Shown: in pieces, positions 43,232 to 52,519 of the stretch
Numbering within the stretch: position 1 is the stretch's first letter
Layout: every line of letters begins with the position of its first letter
Assembly (NCBI RefSeq): GCF_005484945.1
Contig: NZ_CP034035.1
Coordinates: 1,612,001 to 1,676,000, forward strand
Length of the DNA: 64,000 bases
Direction: 5' to 3'
Source: Brenneria rubrifaciens
GTDB lineage: Bacteria; Pseudomonadota; Gammaproteobacteria; Enterobacterales; Enterobacteriaceae
Position numbers and translations under genes: made by a program
Notes under the pieces: model-generated
Databases searched by the model: none
Seen by the model: the letters and a program-made list of their open reading frames with translations, nothing else
Told to the model about the DNA's origin: nothing

Positions 43232-43253
43232 GTCGCCACGGCAGCGTGGCGAC
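43232..43253 (+). repeat. Intercistronic hairpin between SIS and kinase genes
   Basis: GTCGCCACG-GCAG-CGTGGCGAC is a perfect 9-bp stem with a 4-base loop directly after the SIS stop codon. No T-run is present. It probably modulates mRNA decay or read-through within the operon. Confidence 0.55.
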
Positions 43254-43276
43254 CTGAACGTTCTGCGAGTAATACT

Positions 43277-44089
43277 ATGAAAGTCATCGGTATAGGCGAC
43301 AATGTCGTCGATCAGTATAGTCACCAGGGGGTTCGCTATCCGGGAGGCAATGCGCTTAACTTCAGTGTTTACGCCGGCCTGCTGCATGCGCAGGCCGCCT
43401 ATCTCGGGGTATTCGGCGATGATGATGCCGGTCGGCACGTACAGCGTTCGCTGGCGGCGCACCACATTGATGTTTCACGCTGCCGTCAGGTTCAGGGGGA
43501 AAACGGCTATGCGCGACTGACGGTGGTTGACGGCGAGCGTATTTTCATCGGTTCTAATCAGGGCGGGGTGAGAAAAAACACCCCAATGGATTTTATTCTG
43601 GATGATATCGACTACTTAAAAACTTTTTCGCTGCTTCACACCAGCCGCTACAGCTATCTGGATCATTTATTACCGGCGCTGCACCGTTTGCCGGGGCGCA
43701 TCTCTTATGATTTTTCCGATGATTTCGACAACGCCGCCGCCTTGTCGCTCTGCAAGTGGCTCGATTTTGGCTTCTTTTCCTGCTCTGCTATGCCGATGGA
43801 CGCGTGTCGCCAATTGCTGTCGGCGGCGGTCGGTGCGGGGTGTCGCTATGCCGTTGCGACCAGGGGGGCGGAAGGCGCCTTGCTGCATGATGGCGAGAAC
43901 TGGTTCTTCCAGACGTCTCGCCCGATTACGCCGCTCGATACGCTTGGCGCCGGTGATGCGTTTATCACCGCGTTTTTGCTCGCCTTTATTCGCGAGCAGC
44001 CTCTCGCTGCCAGCCTTTCCGCGGCCGCGGACTTTGCGGCCGAAATTTGTCTGAAAGCAGGCGCGTTTGGCTGTGGCGAAACTTACTGA
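43277..44089 (+). CDS. PfkB-family sugar kinase, FrlD-like (fructosamine 6-kinase)
   Basis: A 270-residue ribokinase-fold enzyme. It starts IGIGDNVVDQYSHQGVRYPGGNALNFSVYAGL, the GGNAxN substrate region seen in FrlD, and has the catalytic DTLGAGDAFITAFL motif with the base Asp near residue 230. FrlD-type kinases phosphorylate fructosyl-amino acids at O6, making the substrate for the SIS deglycase encoded just upstream. It is about the same size as E. coli FrlD (261). The ATG at 43277 is chosen because upstream codons lie over the hairpin. It ends 23 bases before the convergent M81 peptidase gene. Confidence 0.82.
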   Translation: MKVIGIGDNVVDQYSHQGVRYPGGNALNFSVYAGLLHAQAAYLGVFGDDDAGRHVQRSLAAHHIDVSRCRQVQGENGYARLTVVDGERIFIGSNQGGVRKNTPMDFILDDIDYLKTFSLLHTSRYSYLDHLLPALHRLPGRISYDFSDDFDNAAALSLCKWLDFGFFSCSAMPMDACRQLLSAAVGAGCRYAVATRGAEGALLHDGENWFFQTSRPITPLDTLGAGDAFITAFLLAFIREQPLAASLSAAADFAAEICLKAGAFGCGETY

Positions 44090-44112
44090 CGCCGCGAAAC
44101 AGATGATCCTGT

Positions 44113-45612
44113 TCAGCGCGGGGGGGTGAATGGTTCTCCCATCGGCATCAGCCGCAGGCCGTCGGGCAGGCGTCGCCAGGGCAAGGTGGTCAGATTTACC
44201 GGCATAAAGCCTGGCGCGGCGGCAACGATAATTTCCGCCGCAATGGTGGAAAAGTCCGCCCGGAAGTGTACCGCGCTTTTAACCACCAGAATATCCTGCC
44301 GGGTGGTTTCGATACCGGCGAAGCGAAACATGGCTTGATCGGCCAGTTGCGCTTTGTGGGTCGATACCACCACGCGCACATCGCCGATCTTCAGGCAGGC
44401 ACAAGGGCCGAGATCCATGTCAAAACCGCCGAAATAGGGGCCGGTGGCTTTGAAGCGGCCGGACATTATCCGTTCGATAAAGCACTCGGCGGTGAAGGGC
44501 GCATCATCGCTCAGGCCGGCATGACCGCCCAGCGACAGGGTAAGGTGATTGCCCGCGCCGACCGCCGCGATGGTTTTCATGGCGGCGGGGTCCACCATCA
44601 GCCCGATGGCGGCGCGGCGCGCCTGATGGCGCACCAGCGCGCGTAACATGCCGGTCGTGTCGGAGTTGCTGCCCGCGCCGGGATTGTCCTGCGCATCGGC
44701 AATCACGATGGGGCGGCGGCCCTGTGCGGCCTGAGTCATAGCGTATTGCACCGCTTCGTCCGGCGTATAGGTTTTATCGGAGAAGCGGGGTTCCGCCTCG
44801 CACACCCAGTGAAACAGCGTGTCGGCCAGCCGATCCGCCTGCGCCTGATCCGGCGCGTAGGCCCAGACGACCGGCGAGCATTCGGCGAAATCCGCCGCCG
44901 GGAAGCCCATGGCAAACGACACATGCGTCTGATCGCTTTCCAGCGAGGGTAACGCCTGATAAAGATCGCGGGCCGGGGCGATATCGGTGCATTGCCAACT
45001 GATGGGAATAAGAAACGGAATCCGCCGTACCGCTTTGGCCGGCGGGCGGCCCGACGCGATACGGCGCATCAGCAATCCATAGGCCCGCGCGCCGGTAGCG
45101 GCCATATCCACATGGGGATAGGTGCGGAAGGCCACCAGATAATCGGCGTTATCCAGCATTGCCTGCGTGACGTTGGCATGCAGATCCAGGCTAACCACAA
45201 TGGGCACGGCCGCCCCCACCCGCGCTCTGACCCGGCGCAGCAATTCACCTTCGCCGTCGTCGGCGTGTTCGGCCACCATCGCGCCGTGCAGATCCAGATA
45301 GACGGCATCAACCGGCAGCGCCGCGCGAATGCCGTCAAGGATCAGGCCGCTGATGCGCTCGAAAGCATCGCGGGTGACCGGGCCGGAAGGACTGGCCGCG
45401 GCCCACACCGTGGGGATCGCCTCATCGCCCTGCGCCAGCGCCTGGGCGACAAATCCCGCGGCAGGGATATTCTTGCCGCTGATGGCAGGCCAAACTGCGT
45501 CGCCCTGCGTAATCCCCGGCCAGCCGCCGCCGTGTTCAAACATCGACCAGTCGGCAGGGCTGGGGGCAAATGTATTGGTTTCATGCTCAAAACCGCCATA
45601 GACGATACGCAA
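44113..45612 (-). CDS. M81-family metallopeptidase (MlrC-like)
   Basis: A 499-residue zinc protein of the microcystinase C (MlrC) family. The N-terminal part carries GGFEHETNTF near residue 7, YLDLHGAMVAEHADDGEGELL and SLDLHANVT, which hold the probable metal ligands. DNPGAGSNSDTTGMLRAL is the domain signature. MlrC finishes linearised microcystin, but most relatives are of unknown specificity and lie beside Opp-type transporters, as here. The start is the TTG at 45612: GAGGAG lies six bases upstream and the protein then begins at the conserved RIVYGGFEHE. It is divergent from a binding-protein gene with a shared operator at 45790. Confidence 0.87.
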   Translation of the reverse strand: MRIVYGGFEHETNTFAPSPADWSMFEHGGGWPGITQGDAVWPAISGKNIPAAGFVAQALAQGDEAIPTVWAAASPSGPVTRDAFERISGLILDGIRAALPVDAVYLDLHGAMVAEHADDGEGELLRRVRARVGAAVPIVVSLDLHANVTQAMLDNADYLVAFRTYPHVDMAATGARAYGLLMRRIASGRPPAKAVRRIPFLIPISWQCTDIAPARDLYQALPSLESDQTHVSFAMGFPAADFAECSPVVWAYAPDQAQADRLADTLFHWVCEAEPRFSDKTYTPDEAVQYAMTQAAQGRRPIVIADAQDNPGAGSNSDTTGMLRALVRHQARRAAIGLMVDPAAMKTIAAVGAGNHLTLSLGGHAGLSDDAPFTAECFIERIMSGRFKATGPYFGGFDMDLGPCACLKIGDVRVVVSTHKAQLADQAMFRFAGIETTRQDILVVKSAVHFRADFSTIAAEIIVAAAPGFMPVNLTTLPWRRLPDGLRLMPMGEPFTPPR

Positions 45613-45789
45613 TGTTTTCTCCTCACTGTAGTGGATGAATGCCTGCCGGGGACGTCTAACCCGATGCACTGCTCAGGTGCGCACCGGGTGACCCGAACCG
45701 CTAAAAATGCACCAGCAACGCACAAAGCACCGGTTTAAATCGGTCCTGAAAGCTGGAACAAAAATTGCTTGGATCAGTGATGTCGTCGA

Positions 45790-45799
45790 TTGTCGACAA
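45790..45799 (+). promoter_or_regulatory. TTGTCGACAA operator (FadR-subfamily GntR site)
   Basis: A perfect 10-bp palindrome, 53 bases before the binding-protein start and in the divergent region shared with the M81 gene. The same sequence occurs at 53305 next to the FCD-type GntR gene. It fits the TNGT...ACNA pattern of that subfamily. Confidence 0.65.
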
Positions 45800-45851
45800 C
45801 GTCACTGTCAGAGGATAGCGCCATTTCCATCCATTAATCCAGGAGCTTTAC

Positions 45852-47444
45852 ATGACCAGTTTGAAGTTACCGTTGCGGCGTTATGCCCGTTATGCGTTGG
45901 TGGCCGTATCGCTAGGGTTCAGTTCGACGGCAGTCCAGGCTGAAACCGTCAATGCCGTGATGCATGCCAGCTTGCGCTCGCTGGACCCCAATATCACCAC
46001 GGCCTATATCGTGCGCGACTACGCCTATATGGTTTACGATACGCTGCTGGCGCTTGACGCCGACAATAACGTCCAGCCGCAGATGGCGGAGAAATGGACG
46101 GTGTCCCCGGATGGCAAAACCTACACCTTTGTGTTGCGCGACGGCCTGAAATGGCATGACGGCCAGCCGGTGACCGCCGAAGATTGCGTGGCTTCCATTC
46201 AGCGTTGGGCGCAGTTGGATAAGCTGGGGCAGGTGATGAACGGCCTGCTGGACACGATGCAGGTCATTGATGACAAAAGCTTCGCCATGACCTTTAAACA
46301 ACCCACCGCCATCGCGTTGCAGGCGCTGTCCAAATCCAGCGGCGTTGCGCCGTTTATCCTGCCCAAACGACTTGCCGATCAGCCTCCTGGAGAACCCATT
46401 AAAGAGGCGATTGGCTCCGGCCCGTTCAAGTTTGTCGCCGGCGAATACCGCCCCGGCGTACAGGCGGTGTTTGAGAAATTCACCGGCTATGTGCCGCGCA
46501 AAGAGCCCGCCAGCGGTCTGGCGGGGGGCAAAGTGGTCAAGGTGGATCGGGTGAAATGGATCGCTATGCCGGACGCCATGACCTCGGTCAATGCGTTGCT
46601 CTCCGGCGAAGTGGACTTCATCGAGGATTTGCCGATGGATTTACTGCCGATGCTGGAGAATAACGATGAGGTCACGCTGGCCGAGTACAAACAGCAGGGC
46701 ACCCAAAACGTTGCCCGCCTCAACTTCCTCCAGCCGCCGTTCGACAACAAGCTGATCCGGCAGGCGGCGCTGGTGGCGATGGATCAGGAGTCGGTGTTGC
46801 AGGCGCAAAGCGGCAATCCCAAATATTATCACACCTGTGCGGCGTTCTTTGGCTGCAATACGCCCTACGCCACTGACGAAGGGGCGGCCGATCTGGTCAA
46901 AGGCAATCCAACCAAAGCGGCGGCGCTGCTGAAAGCGGGCAACTATGACGGCACGCCGATCGTTATTCTGCACGCCACCGATGTGCAGTCGCTGGCGGCC
47001 ATGCCGCCGGTGTTCGCCCAGTCGCTGCGCCAGGCCGGTTTCAAGGTACAGTTGCAGGCGATGGACTGGCAGACCGTCACGGTGCGCCGCGCCTCGAAAG
47101 AGAAGCCCGCCAGCGGCGGCTGGCACATCTTCAGCACGTATAACACCCTTGCCGACATTTCCGATCCGGTCGGGTCTATCACCGCCGCGGCCAACGGGCC
47201 GCAAGCCTGGTTCGGCTGGCCGACTATTCCGGCGGTGGAGGCGCTGCGGCAGAAGATCGCCCTGAGTACCCGCGATGATGAGAAAAAGCAGTATGCCCGT
47301 GAAATGCAGAAAATCCTGCTGGACGAAGCGGCCGCCATTCCGCTGGGAGAGCGATCCGTGGTGACGGCCCGCCGTAGCAATGTCAAGGATCAGGTGAACA
47401 CCACGGTGCCCGTGTTCTGGAATATGACCAAAACCGGCAACTGA
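45852..47444 (+). CDS. ABC transporter substrate-binding protein, family 5 (Opp/Dpp type)
   Basis: A 530-residue periplasmic protein with a signal peptide of about 30 residues (cut after AVQA). Family features are LRSLDPNITTAYIVRDYAYMVYD, MAEKWTVSPDGKTYTFVLRDGLKWHDGQPV and IPLGERSVVTARR near the end. AGGAG precedes the ATG by seven bases. It begins a second complete Opp-type transporter, followed by two permeases, a fused double ATPase and an amidase. The ligand is unknown; linked amidase, M81 peptidase and amino-alcohol-type enzymes suggest a peptide- or amide-like compound. Confidence 0.92.
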   Translation: MTSLKLPLRRYARYALVAVSLGFSSTAVQAETVNAVMHASLRSLDPNITTAYIVRDYAYMVYDTLLALDADNNVQPQMAEKWTVSPDGKTYTFVLRDGLKWHDGQPVTAEDCVASIQRWAQLDKLGQVMNGLLDTMQVIDDKSFAMTFKQPTAIALQALSKSSGVAPFILPKRLADQPPGEPIKEAIGSGPFKFVAGEYRPGVQAVFEKFTGYVPRKEPASGLAGGKVVKVDRVKWIAMPDAMTSVNALLSGEVDFIEDLPMDLLPMLENNDEVTLAEYKQQGTQNVARLNFLQPPFDNKLIRQAALVAMDQESVLQAQSGNPKYYHTCAAFFGCNTPYATDEGAADLVKGNPTKAAALLKAGNYDGTPIVILHATDVQSLAAMPPVFAQSLRQAGFKVQLQAMDWQTVTVRRASKEKPASGGWHIFSTYNTLADISDPVGSITAAANGPQAWFGWPTIPAVEALRQKIALSTRDDEKKQYAREMQKILLDEAAAIPLGERSVVTARRSNVKDQVNTTVPVFWNMTKTGN

Positions 47445-47451
47445 GTCCTGC

Positions 47452-47473
47452 ATGCCCGGCGCAGGCCGGGCAT
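47452..47473 (+). repeat. Intercistronic hairpin after binding-protein gene
   Basis: ATGCCCGGC-GCAG-GCCGGGCAT is a perfect 9-bp stem with a 4-base loop, seven bases after the stop codon of the binding-protein gene. Only two or three T follow, so partial termination or 3'-end stabilisation is more likely than full termination. Confidence 0.6.
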
Positions 47474-47502
47474 TTCGTACCCGATAAGACAGGTAATTCA
47501 CT

Positions 47503-48444
47503 ATGCCAAGATTCATTCTGCAACGCCTGGCCGCGACGCTGCCGGTATTGTGCATCGTCGCGGTGATCGTCTTCATGCTGTTGCGTCTGACCTCCGGCGA
47601 TCCGGCGCTGATTCTGGCCGGAGACAGCGCCACGCCAGAGCAACTGGAGAATATCCGGGCGGCCATGGGGCTGGACAAGCCGATGCTGCAACAGTTTCTT
47701 ATCTGGGCGGGCGGCCTGCTGCGCGGCGATTTGGGCGTGTCACTGATCTCCGGCACCCCGGTGTCGTTAATGATTGCCGATCGCTTTGGCCCATCGCTGG
47801 CGCTGTGTCTTTCCACCATTATACTGGCTATCGTCGTGGCCATCCCGCTGGGGATTCTGGCCGCCTGGCGCCAGGGCAGACCGCTGGATCGTCTGATCAT
47901 GGCCGGTTCGGTTATCGGTTTTTCAGTGCCGGTGTTTATCTTTGGCTACACCCTGATTCTGATCTTCTCCCGCTGGCTCGGCTGGTTGCCGGTGCAGGGC
48001 TACCGCCCGTTGGCTGAAGGGCTGTGGCCGTTCCTCGAACGGTTGATTTTACCCACGCTGGCGCTGAGCACCGCTTACATCGCGCTGATTGCCCGCATCG
48101 TGCGCACCAGCGTGATTGAAGTCATGGGGGAGGATTTTATCCGCACCGCGCGCGCCAAGGGCCTGAAGGAGAGCGGCGTGCTGATCCGCCACGCGCTGCG
48201 CAACGCCGCAGTGCCGATTGTCACCATCATCGGCGTCAGTATCGCCATGCTGATCGGCGGCGTGGTGGTCACTGAATCCGTGTTCAATATTCCGGGGCTG
48301 GGGCGGCTGGTGCTGGAGTCGGTACAGGCGCGCGACTATCCCATCATTCAGGCGCTGATTTTGATTTTCTCCGCTCTGTATATCGCGATCAATCTGGTTA
48401 TCGACCTGCTCTATGCCCTGATTGATCCCCGTATCCGTTATTGA
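47503..48444 (+). CDS. ABC transporter permease (DppB type)
   Basis: A 313-residue inner-membrane protein with about six helices. MGLDKPMLQQFLIWAGGLLRGDLGVSLISG near residue 50 and the EAA loop DFIRTARAKGLKESGVLIRHALRNA near residue 210 mark it as a DppB-type subunit. The ending VIDLLYALIDPRIRY is typical. It lies 58 bases after the binding-protein gene, beyond the hairpin, and 19 bases before its partner. Confidence 0.93.
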   Translation: MPRFILQRLAATLPVLCIVAVIVFMLLRLTSGDPALILAGDSATPEQLENIRAAMGLDKPMLQQFLIWAGGLLRGDLGVSLISGTPVSLMIADRFGPSLALCLSTIILAIVVAIPLGILAAWRQGRPLDRLIMAGSVIGFSVPVFIFGYTLILIFSRWLGWLPVQGYRPLAEGLWPFLERLILPTLALSTAYIALIARIVRTSVIEVMGEDFIRTARAKGLKESGVLIRHALRNAAVPIVTIIGVSIAMLIGGVVVTESVFNIPGLGRLVLESVQARDYPIIQALILIFSALYIAINLVIDLLYALIDPRIRY

Positions 48445-48463
48445 GCCGTACAGGAGATTGACG

Positions 48464-49342
48464 ATGAGTTCAGAAACCGCGATCGTCCCGCCCGCCTCGC
48501 CGGGGGGACTCTCCGCCCAGTTGCGCGCCGGTTTGCTGACCTGGCCGGTGATGCTGGGATGCGCCGTACTGCTGGCGGTTATCGCGCTGGCGCTGCTGGC
48601 GCCCTGGATAAGCGGCTACAGCCCGACCGATATCGATACGTCCCAGCGCCTCAAGCCGCCCACCGCGTTGCACTGGCTGGGAACCGACGCGTTGGGGCGC
48701 GATATTTTCGCCCGTGTGACGTATGGCGCCCGTCAGTCGCTGGTCGTGGGGCTGGGCGCGGTGTGCATCAGCGTGGTCATCGGACTGGTGATTGGCGTTG
48801 CCGCCGGTTATTTCCGGCTGGTGGACGCCATCGCAATGCGCGTGATGGACGGTCTGATGGCCATTCCCGGCATTCTGCTGGCGATTGCGCTGGTGTCGTT
48901 GTCGGGCGCCAGTCTGTTTACCGTGTTGGTGGCGATTTCCATTCCCGAGATCCCGCGCGTGGTGCGTATGGTGCGCAGCGTCATTTTAGGTGTGCGCAAT
49001 GAATCCTACGTGGAGGCGGCGGTGGTTCTCGGCACCCCGGTGTCAGTCATTATGTGGCGGCACATGATGCCCTCGACGGTGGCGCCGCTGATCGTACAGG
49101 GCACCTATATCTTTGCCTCGGCGATCCTGACGGAAGCGGTTCTGAGTTTCCTCGGCGCCGGTATTCCGCCGGAAATCCCCTCGTGGGGCAACATCATGGC
49201 CGATGGCCGGGTCTATTTCATGATGCTGCCGGGGATGATCCTCTATCCGGGGATTCTGGTGTCGCTGACGGTGCTAAGTGTGAATGTGCTGGGGGACGCG
49301 GTGCGTGACGCCCTCGATCCCCGTATGGCGAAACGGCGGTAA
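48464..49342 (+). CDS. ABC transporter permease (DppC type)
   Basis: A 292-residue permease with the DppC-type block LHWLGTDALGRDIFARVTYGARQSL after the first helix, the EAA loop SYVEAAVVLGTPVSVIMWRHMMPS and the ending GDAVRDALDPRMAKRR. The ATG at 48464 has AGGAG eight bases before it; the upstream in-frame codons overlap the first permease gene and are not needed. Confidence 0.93.
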   Translation: MSSETAIVPPASPGGLSAQLRAGLLTWPVMLGCAVLLAVIALALLAPWISGYSPTDIDTSQRLKPPTALHWLGTDALGRDIFARVTYGARQSLVVGLGAVCISVVIGLVIGVAAGYFRLVDAIAMRVMDGLMAIPGILLAIALVSLSGASLFTVLVAISIPEIPRVVRMVRSVILGVRNESYVEAAVVLGTPVSVIMWRHMMPSTVAPLIVQGTYIFASAILTEAVLSFLGAGIPPEIPSWGNIMADGRVYFMMLPGMILYPGILVSLTVLSVNVLGDAVRDALDPRMAKRR

Positions 49343-49381
49343 CCCCTGTGCCGATAACGCGTTACTACAACGGGAGAAACC

Positions 49382-51043
49382 ATGAAGCAAATGCAATCCC
49401 CTGACACCTCCCCGGTGCTGGATGTGCGCTCGATCACCGTGAAAACCGGCAAGGCGGGCGAAGGCCGGGCGGTGGTGGAGAAGATGTCCTATCAGGTCTA
49501 CGCTGGTGAAACCGTTTGCATTGTCGGTGAGTCTGGCTCGGGTAAATCGGTGACGTCGCTGGCGATCATGGGGCTGCTGCCGGCTGGGGCGCTGACCGTT
49601 ACCGGCGGCAGCATTCTGGTTGACGGCGAGGATGTGGTGCAAGCCAGCCCCTCGCGTCTGCGTCAGTTGCGGGCGTCGACGATCGGCATGGTGTTTCAGG
49701 AGCCGATGACGGCGCTGAATCCGGTGCAGAGCGTGGGCAGCCAGATCGATGAAGTGCTGCGTATTCACACCTCATTATCGGGGCAAGCGCGTAAGCGCCG
49801 GATCATGGCGATGCTGACGGCCGTTCACCTGCCTGACGTTGAGCGTATTTATCACCGTTATCCGCACCAGTTGTCGGGCGGTCAGCGCCAGCGTATCGTT
49901 ATCGCGATGGCGCTGATCCTCAAACCCCGCTTGCTGATCTGCGATGAACCGACGACCGCGCTGGACGTCACCACGCAGAAGCAAATCCTGACGCTGATAA
50001 AAGAGTTACAGCACAGTCAGCAGACGGCGGTGGTATTCATCACGCATGATTTTGGGGTGGTGTCGGAAATAGCCGACCGCATCGTGGTGATGAATGGCGG
50101 CGCGTTAGTGGAAAGCGGCAGCCGCGACGACATTCTGGCACGGCCCGCCCAGGACTACACCCGCATGCTGGTGTCCTCGGTGCCCAGCCTGTTGCCCCGC
50201 CACACCGCCCGCCCGGCTACGCCGGACGCCATTGAAGTGGTGGGGCTGGACAAGGTCTACGAAGAGAAAAGATTTTTCGGCGCCAACCGGCGCGTGGTGG
50301 CGGCCAGCAACGTCAGCTTTCGCATCCGCCGTGGGGAAGTGCTGGGCGTGGTGGGCGAATCCGGTTCGGGCAAATCCTCGGTGGCGCGCTGTCTGGTACG
50401 ACTACAGGAGCCGACCGGCGGCAGCGTCATGCTGGGGAACGTCGATCTGGTGAAAACCGGTTCGCGGGCGATGCGCCCGCTGCGGCGCAAGATCCAGTTT
50501 ATCTTTCAGGACCCCTATCGCTCGCTTAACCCGCGCCGCACGGTGGGCGACTCGCTGATCGAAGGGCTGATCAATTTCGGTGCGTCCCGCCAGCAGGCGT
50601 GGGATACCGCCGCCAACGCATTAGAACTGGTGGGGTTGTCGGCGGATGTCATGTCCCGCTATCCCCATCAGTTTTCCGGCGGCCAGCGCCAGCGGCTGTG
50701 CATCGCCCGCGCGGTGGTGATGGAGCCCGACGTGCTGGTGGCGGACGAGTCGGTTTCGGCGCTGGACGTCTCGGTGCAGGCGCAGGTGCTGGATCTGCTG
50801 GAAGCGATTCGCCAGCGTACCGGCGTCGCCATCCTGTTCATCACTCACGACCTGCGGGTGGCGGCGCAAATCTGCCACGCCATCGTGGTGATGAAAAAGG
50901 GGGAGATTGTCGAAGCCGGCGACGCCGTGACGGTACTGAGCCGGCCCAGTCACAGCTATACGCGCGCGCTGATTGACGCCGCGCCGGGGCGTGACTGGGA
51001 TTTCCAGAATTTCTGTCCGGCGCGGGCGCGGGCAGTCTGCTGA
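49382..51043 (+). CDS. Fused double ATP-binding protein of Opp-type ABC transporter
   Basis: A 553-residue protein with two complete ATPase domains, equivalent to DppD and DppF in one chain. First half: GESGSGKS near residue 45, FQEPMTALNPVQSVG, LSGGQRQR, LLICDEPTTALD. Second half from about residue 290: GESGSGKSS, FQDPYRSLNPRRTVGDSL, FSGGQRQR, VLVADESVSALD (Ser where Pro is usual), ITHDLR. Such fusions are common in GsiA-like and agropine-type transporters. It follows the permeases by 39 bases and precedes the amidase by 48. Confidence 0.93.
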   Translation: MKQMQSPDTSPVLDVRSITVKTGKAGEGRAVVEKMSYQVYAGETVCIVGESGSGKSVTSLAIMGLLPAGALTVTGGSILVDGEDVVQASPSRLRQLRASTIGMVFQEPMTALNPVQSVGSQIDEVLRIHTSLSGQARKRRIMAMLTAVHLPDVERIYHRYPHQLSGGQRQRIVIAMALILKPRLLICDEPTTALDVTTQKQILTLIKELQHSQQTAVVFITHDFGVVSEIADRIVVMNGGALVESGSRDDILARPAQDYTRMLVSSVPSLLPRHTARPATPDAIEVVGLDKVYEEKRFFGANRRVVAASNVSFRIRRGEVLGVVGESGSGKSSVARCLVRLQEPTGGSVMLGNVDLVKTGSRAMRPLRRKIQFIFQDPYRSLNPRRTVGDSLIEGLINFGASRQQAWDTAANALELVGLSADVMSRYPHQFSGGQRQRLCIARAVVMEPDVLVADESVSALDVSVQAQVLDLLEAIRQRTGVAILFITHDLRVAAQICHAIVVMKKGEIVEAGDAVTVLSRPSHSYTRALIDAAPGRDWDFQNFCPARARAVC

Positions 51044-51091
51044 TATCGCTGTTTTCGCCGATGCTTTTACCAATGAAACAAGGAAACCCGC

Positions 51092-52504
51092 ATGAAAGAC
51101 CTACCCGAGCTTTGGCAGTTTTCGGCCAATGAAATCGCCAGTCTGATTCAACTGCGCGATATCAGCGCCCGCGACGTGGCGCTAGCCTGTCTGCAACGCC
51201 TGGAAAACGTCAACCCGGCCATTAACGCGGTGGTGGATTACCGTCCGGAAGACACGCTGGCGCAGGCGCGCGAGGTGGACAGAAAACTGGCCGCCGGGGA
51301 GGATGCCGGGCCGCTGGCCGGGGTGCCGGTGACCATCAAGGTCAACGTGGATCAAACCGGCTATGCCAACACCAACGGGCTGAAAGCGCAAAAAAATCTG
51401 ATCGCCGTTCGTCATAATCCGGTGGTTGCCAGCCTGCTGGCGGCAGGGGCGCTGACCGTGGGGCGCACCAATACCCCGGCATTCAGCTACCGCTGGTTTA
51501 CCGATAACCAGTTGCACGGCGCCACCCGGAATCCACGCAACGCCGCGCTGACGCCGGGCGGTTCGTCCGGCGGGGCGGCGGCGTCGGTGGCGGCGGGGAT
51601 GGCCGCCATCGGTCACGGTACGGATATCGCCGGTTCGATTCGTTATCCGGCCTATGCCTGTGGGGTGCATGGTTTGCGTCCGTCGTTCGGCCGCATCGCC
51701 GCCTGGAATGCGTCTGGCGCCGAGCGCACCATTGGCGGGCAGATTATGGCGGTGTCCGGGCCGATAGCGCGCTGCGTGGCGGATCTGTCGCTGGCGCTGG
51801 GAGCCATGTCGGTGGGCAGTCCCGATGATCCCTGGTGGGTGCCGGCGCCGCTCAACGGCCCGACCATGCCGCGCCGCGCCGCGGTGTGTCTGCGTCCCGA
51901 CGGCATCGACACCGCGCCGGAAATCTGTCAGGCGCTGCTGGAATCCGCCGACAAGCTGCGCGACGCGGGCTGGATCGTCGACGAACTGGATGCGCTGATC
52001 TCGCTGGAAGAGGCGGTGGCGATTCAAATCACGCTGTGGATGGGCGACGGCTATGCCGCTATGGTCGAGGCGGCGGAGCGGGAAGGCGATCCCGGCGCCA
52101 TTACCGCGCTGGCCGGACAGAAGGCGATTGCCGAACAGATCGGCATCACGGATTTCTCCCGCGCGCTATCCCGCCGGCTGGGGATTGCCCGTGAATGGGC
52201 CGCGTTCCTGCAAGAATACCCGGTTGTGCTGCTGCCGGTCAGCGCGTCGCTGCCTTTTGCCAACGATCTGGATTTGCAGGGGGAGGAAGCCTATCGACAC
52301 GTTTGGCGTTCGCAGTTGCCGATGATCGGCCTGCCGGTCATCGGTCTGCCCGCGCTGAGTCTGTGTACCGGCTACTTGCCCGATGGCACGCCGCTGGGAA
52401 TACAGATTGTGGCAGGGCGTTTCCGCGAGGATCTGTGTCTGGCGGCCGGCGCCGATATTGAAGCGCGCAGCCCGCGTTTACCGGTGGCCGATGCGCCTGA
52501 CTGA
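51092..52504 (+). CDS. Amidase (amidase signature family)
   Basis: A 470-residue hydrolase with the Ser-cisSer-Lys triad: Lys83 in GVPVTIKVNVDQTG, Ser158-Ser159 in the glycine-rich TPGGSSGGAAASVAAGMAA, and the nucleophile Ser in GTDIAGSIRYPA. It hydrolyses an amide bond to acid plus amine or ammonia; members act on indoleacetamide, aryl or fatty amides and many xenobiotics. As the last gene of the transporter operon it probably processes the imported compound, possibly releasing an amino alcohol for the kinase/PLP pair downstream (inference). It is convergent with the GntR gene, 15 bases apart. Confidence 0.9.
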   Translation: MKDLPELWQFSANEIASLIQLRDISARDVALACLQRLENVNPAINAVVDYRPEDTLAQAREVDRKLAAGEDAGPLAGVPVTIKVNVDQTGYANTNGLKAQKNLIAVRHNPVVASLLAAGALTVGRTNTPAFSYRWFTDNQLHGATRNPRNAALTPGGSSGGAAASVAAGMAAIGHGTDIAGSIRYPAYACGVHGLRPSFGRIAAWNASGAERTIGGQIMAVSGPIARCVADLSLALGAMSVGSPDDPWWVPAPLNGPTMPRRAAVCLRPDGIDTAPEICQALLESADKLRDAGWIVDELDALISLEEAVAIQITLWMGDGYAAMVEAAEREGDPGAITALAGQKAIAEQIGITDFSRALSRRLGIAREWAAFLQEYPVVLLPVSASLPFANDLDLQGEEAYRHVWRSQLPMIGLPVIGLPALSLCTGYLPDGTPLGIQIVAGRFREDLCLAAGADIEARSPRLPVADAPD

Positions 52505-52519
52505 GCGCGGCAGGGGACG

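Noticed and set aside
46641..47900. A 419-codon frame antisense to the second Opp-type binding-protein and permease genes
   Set aside because: It spans the end of one real gene and the start of the next, has no recognisable family, and is explained by codon bias on the opposite strand.
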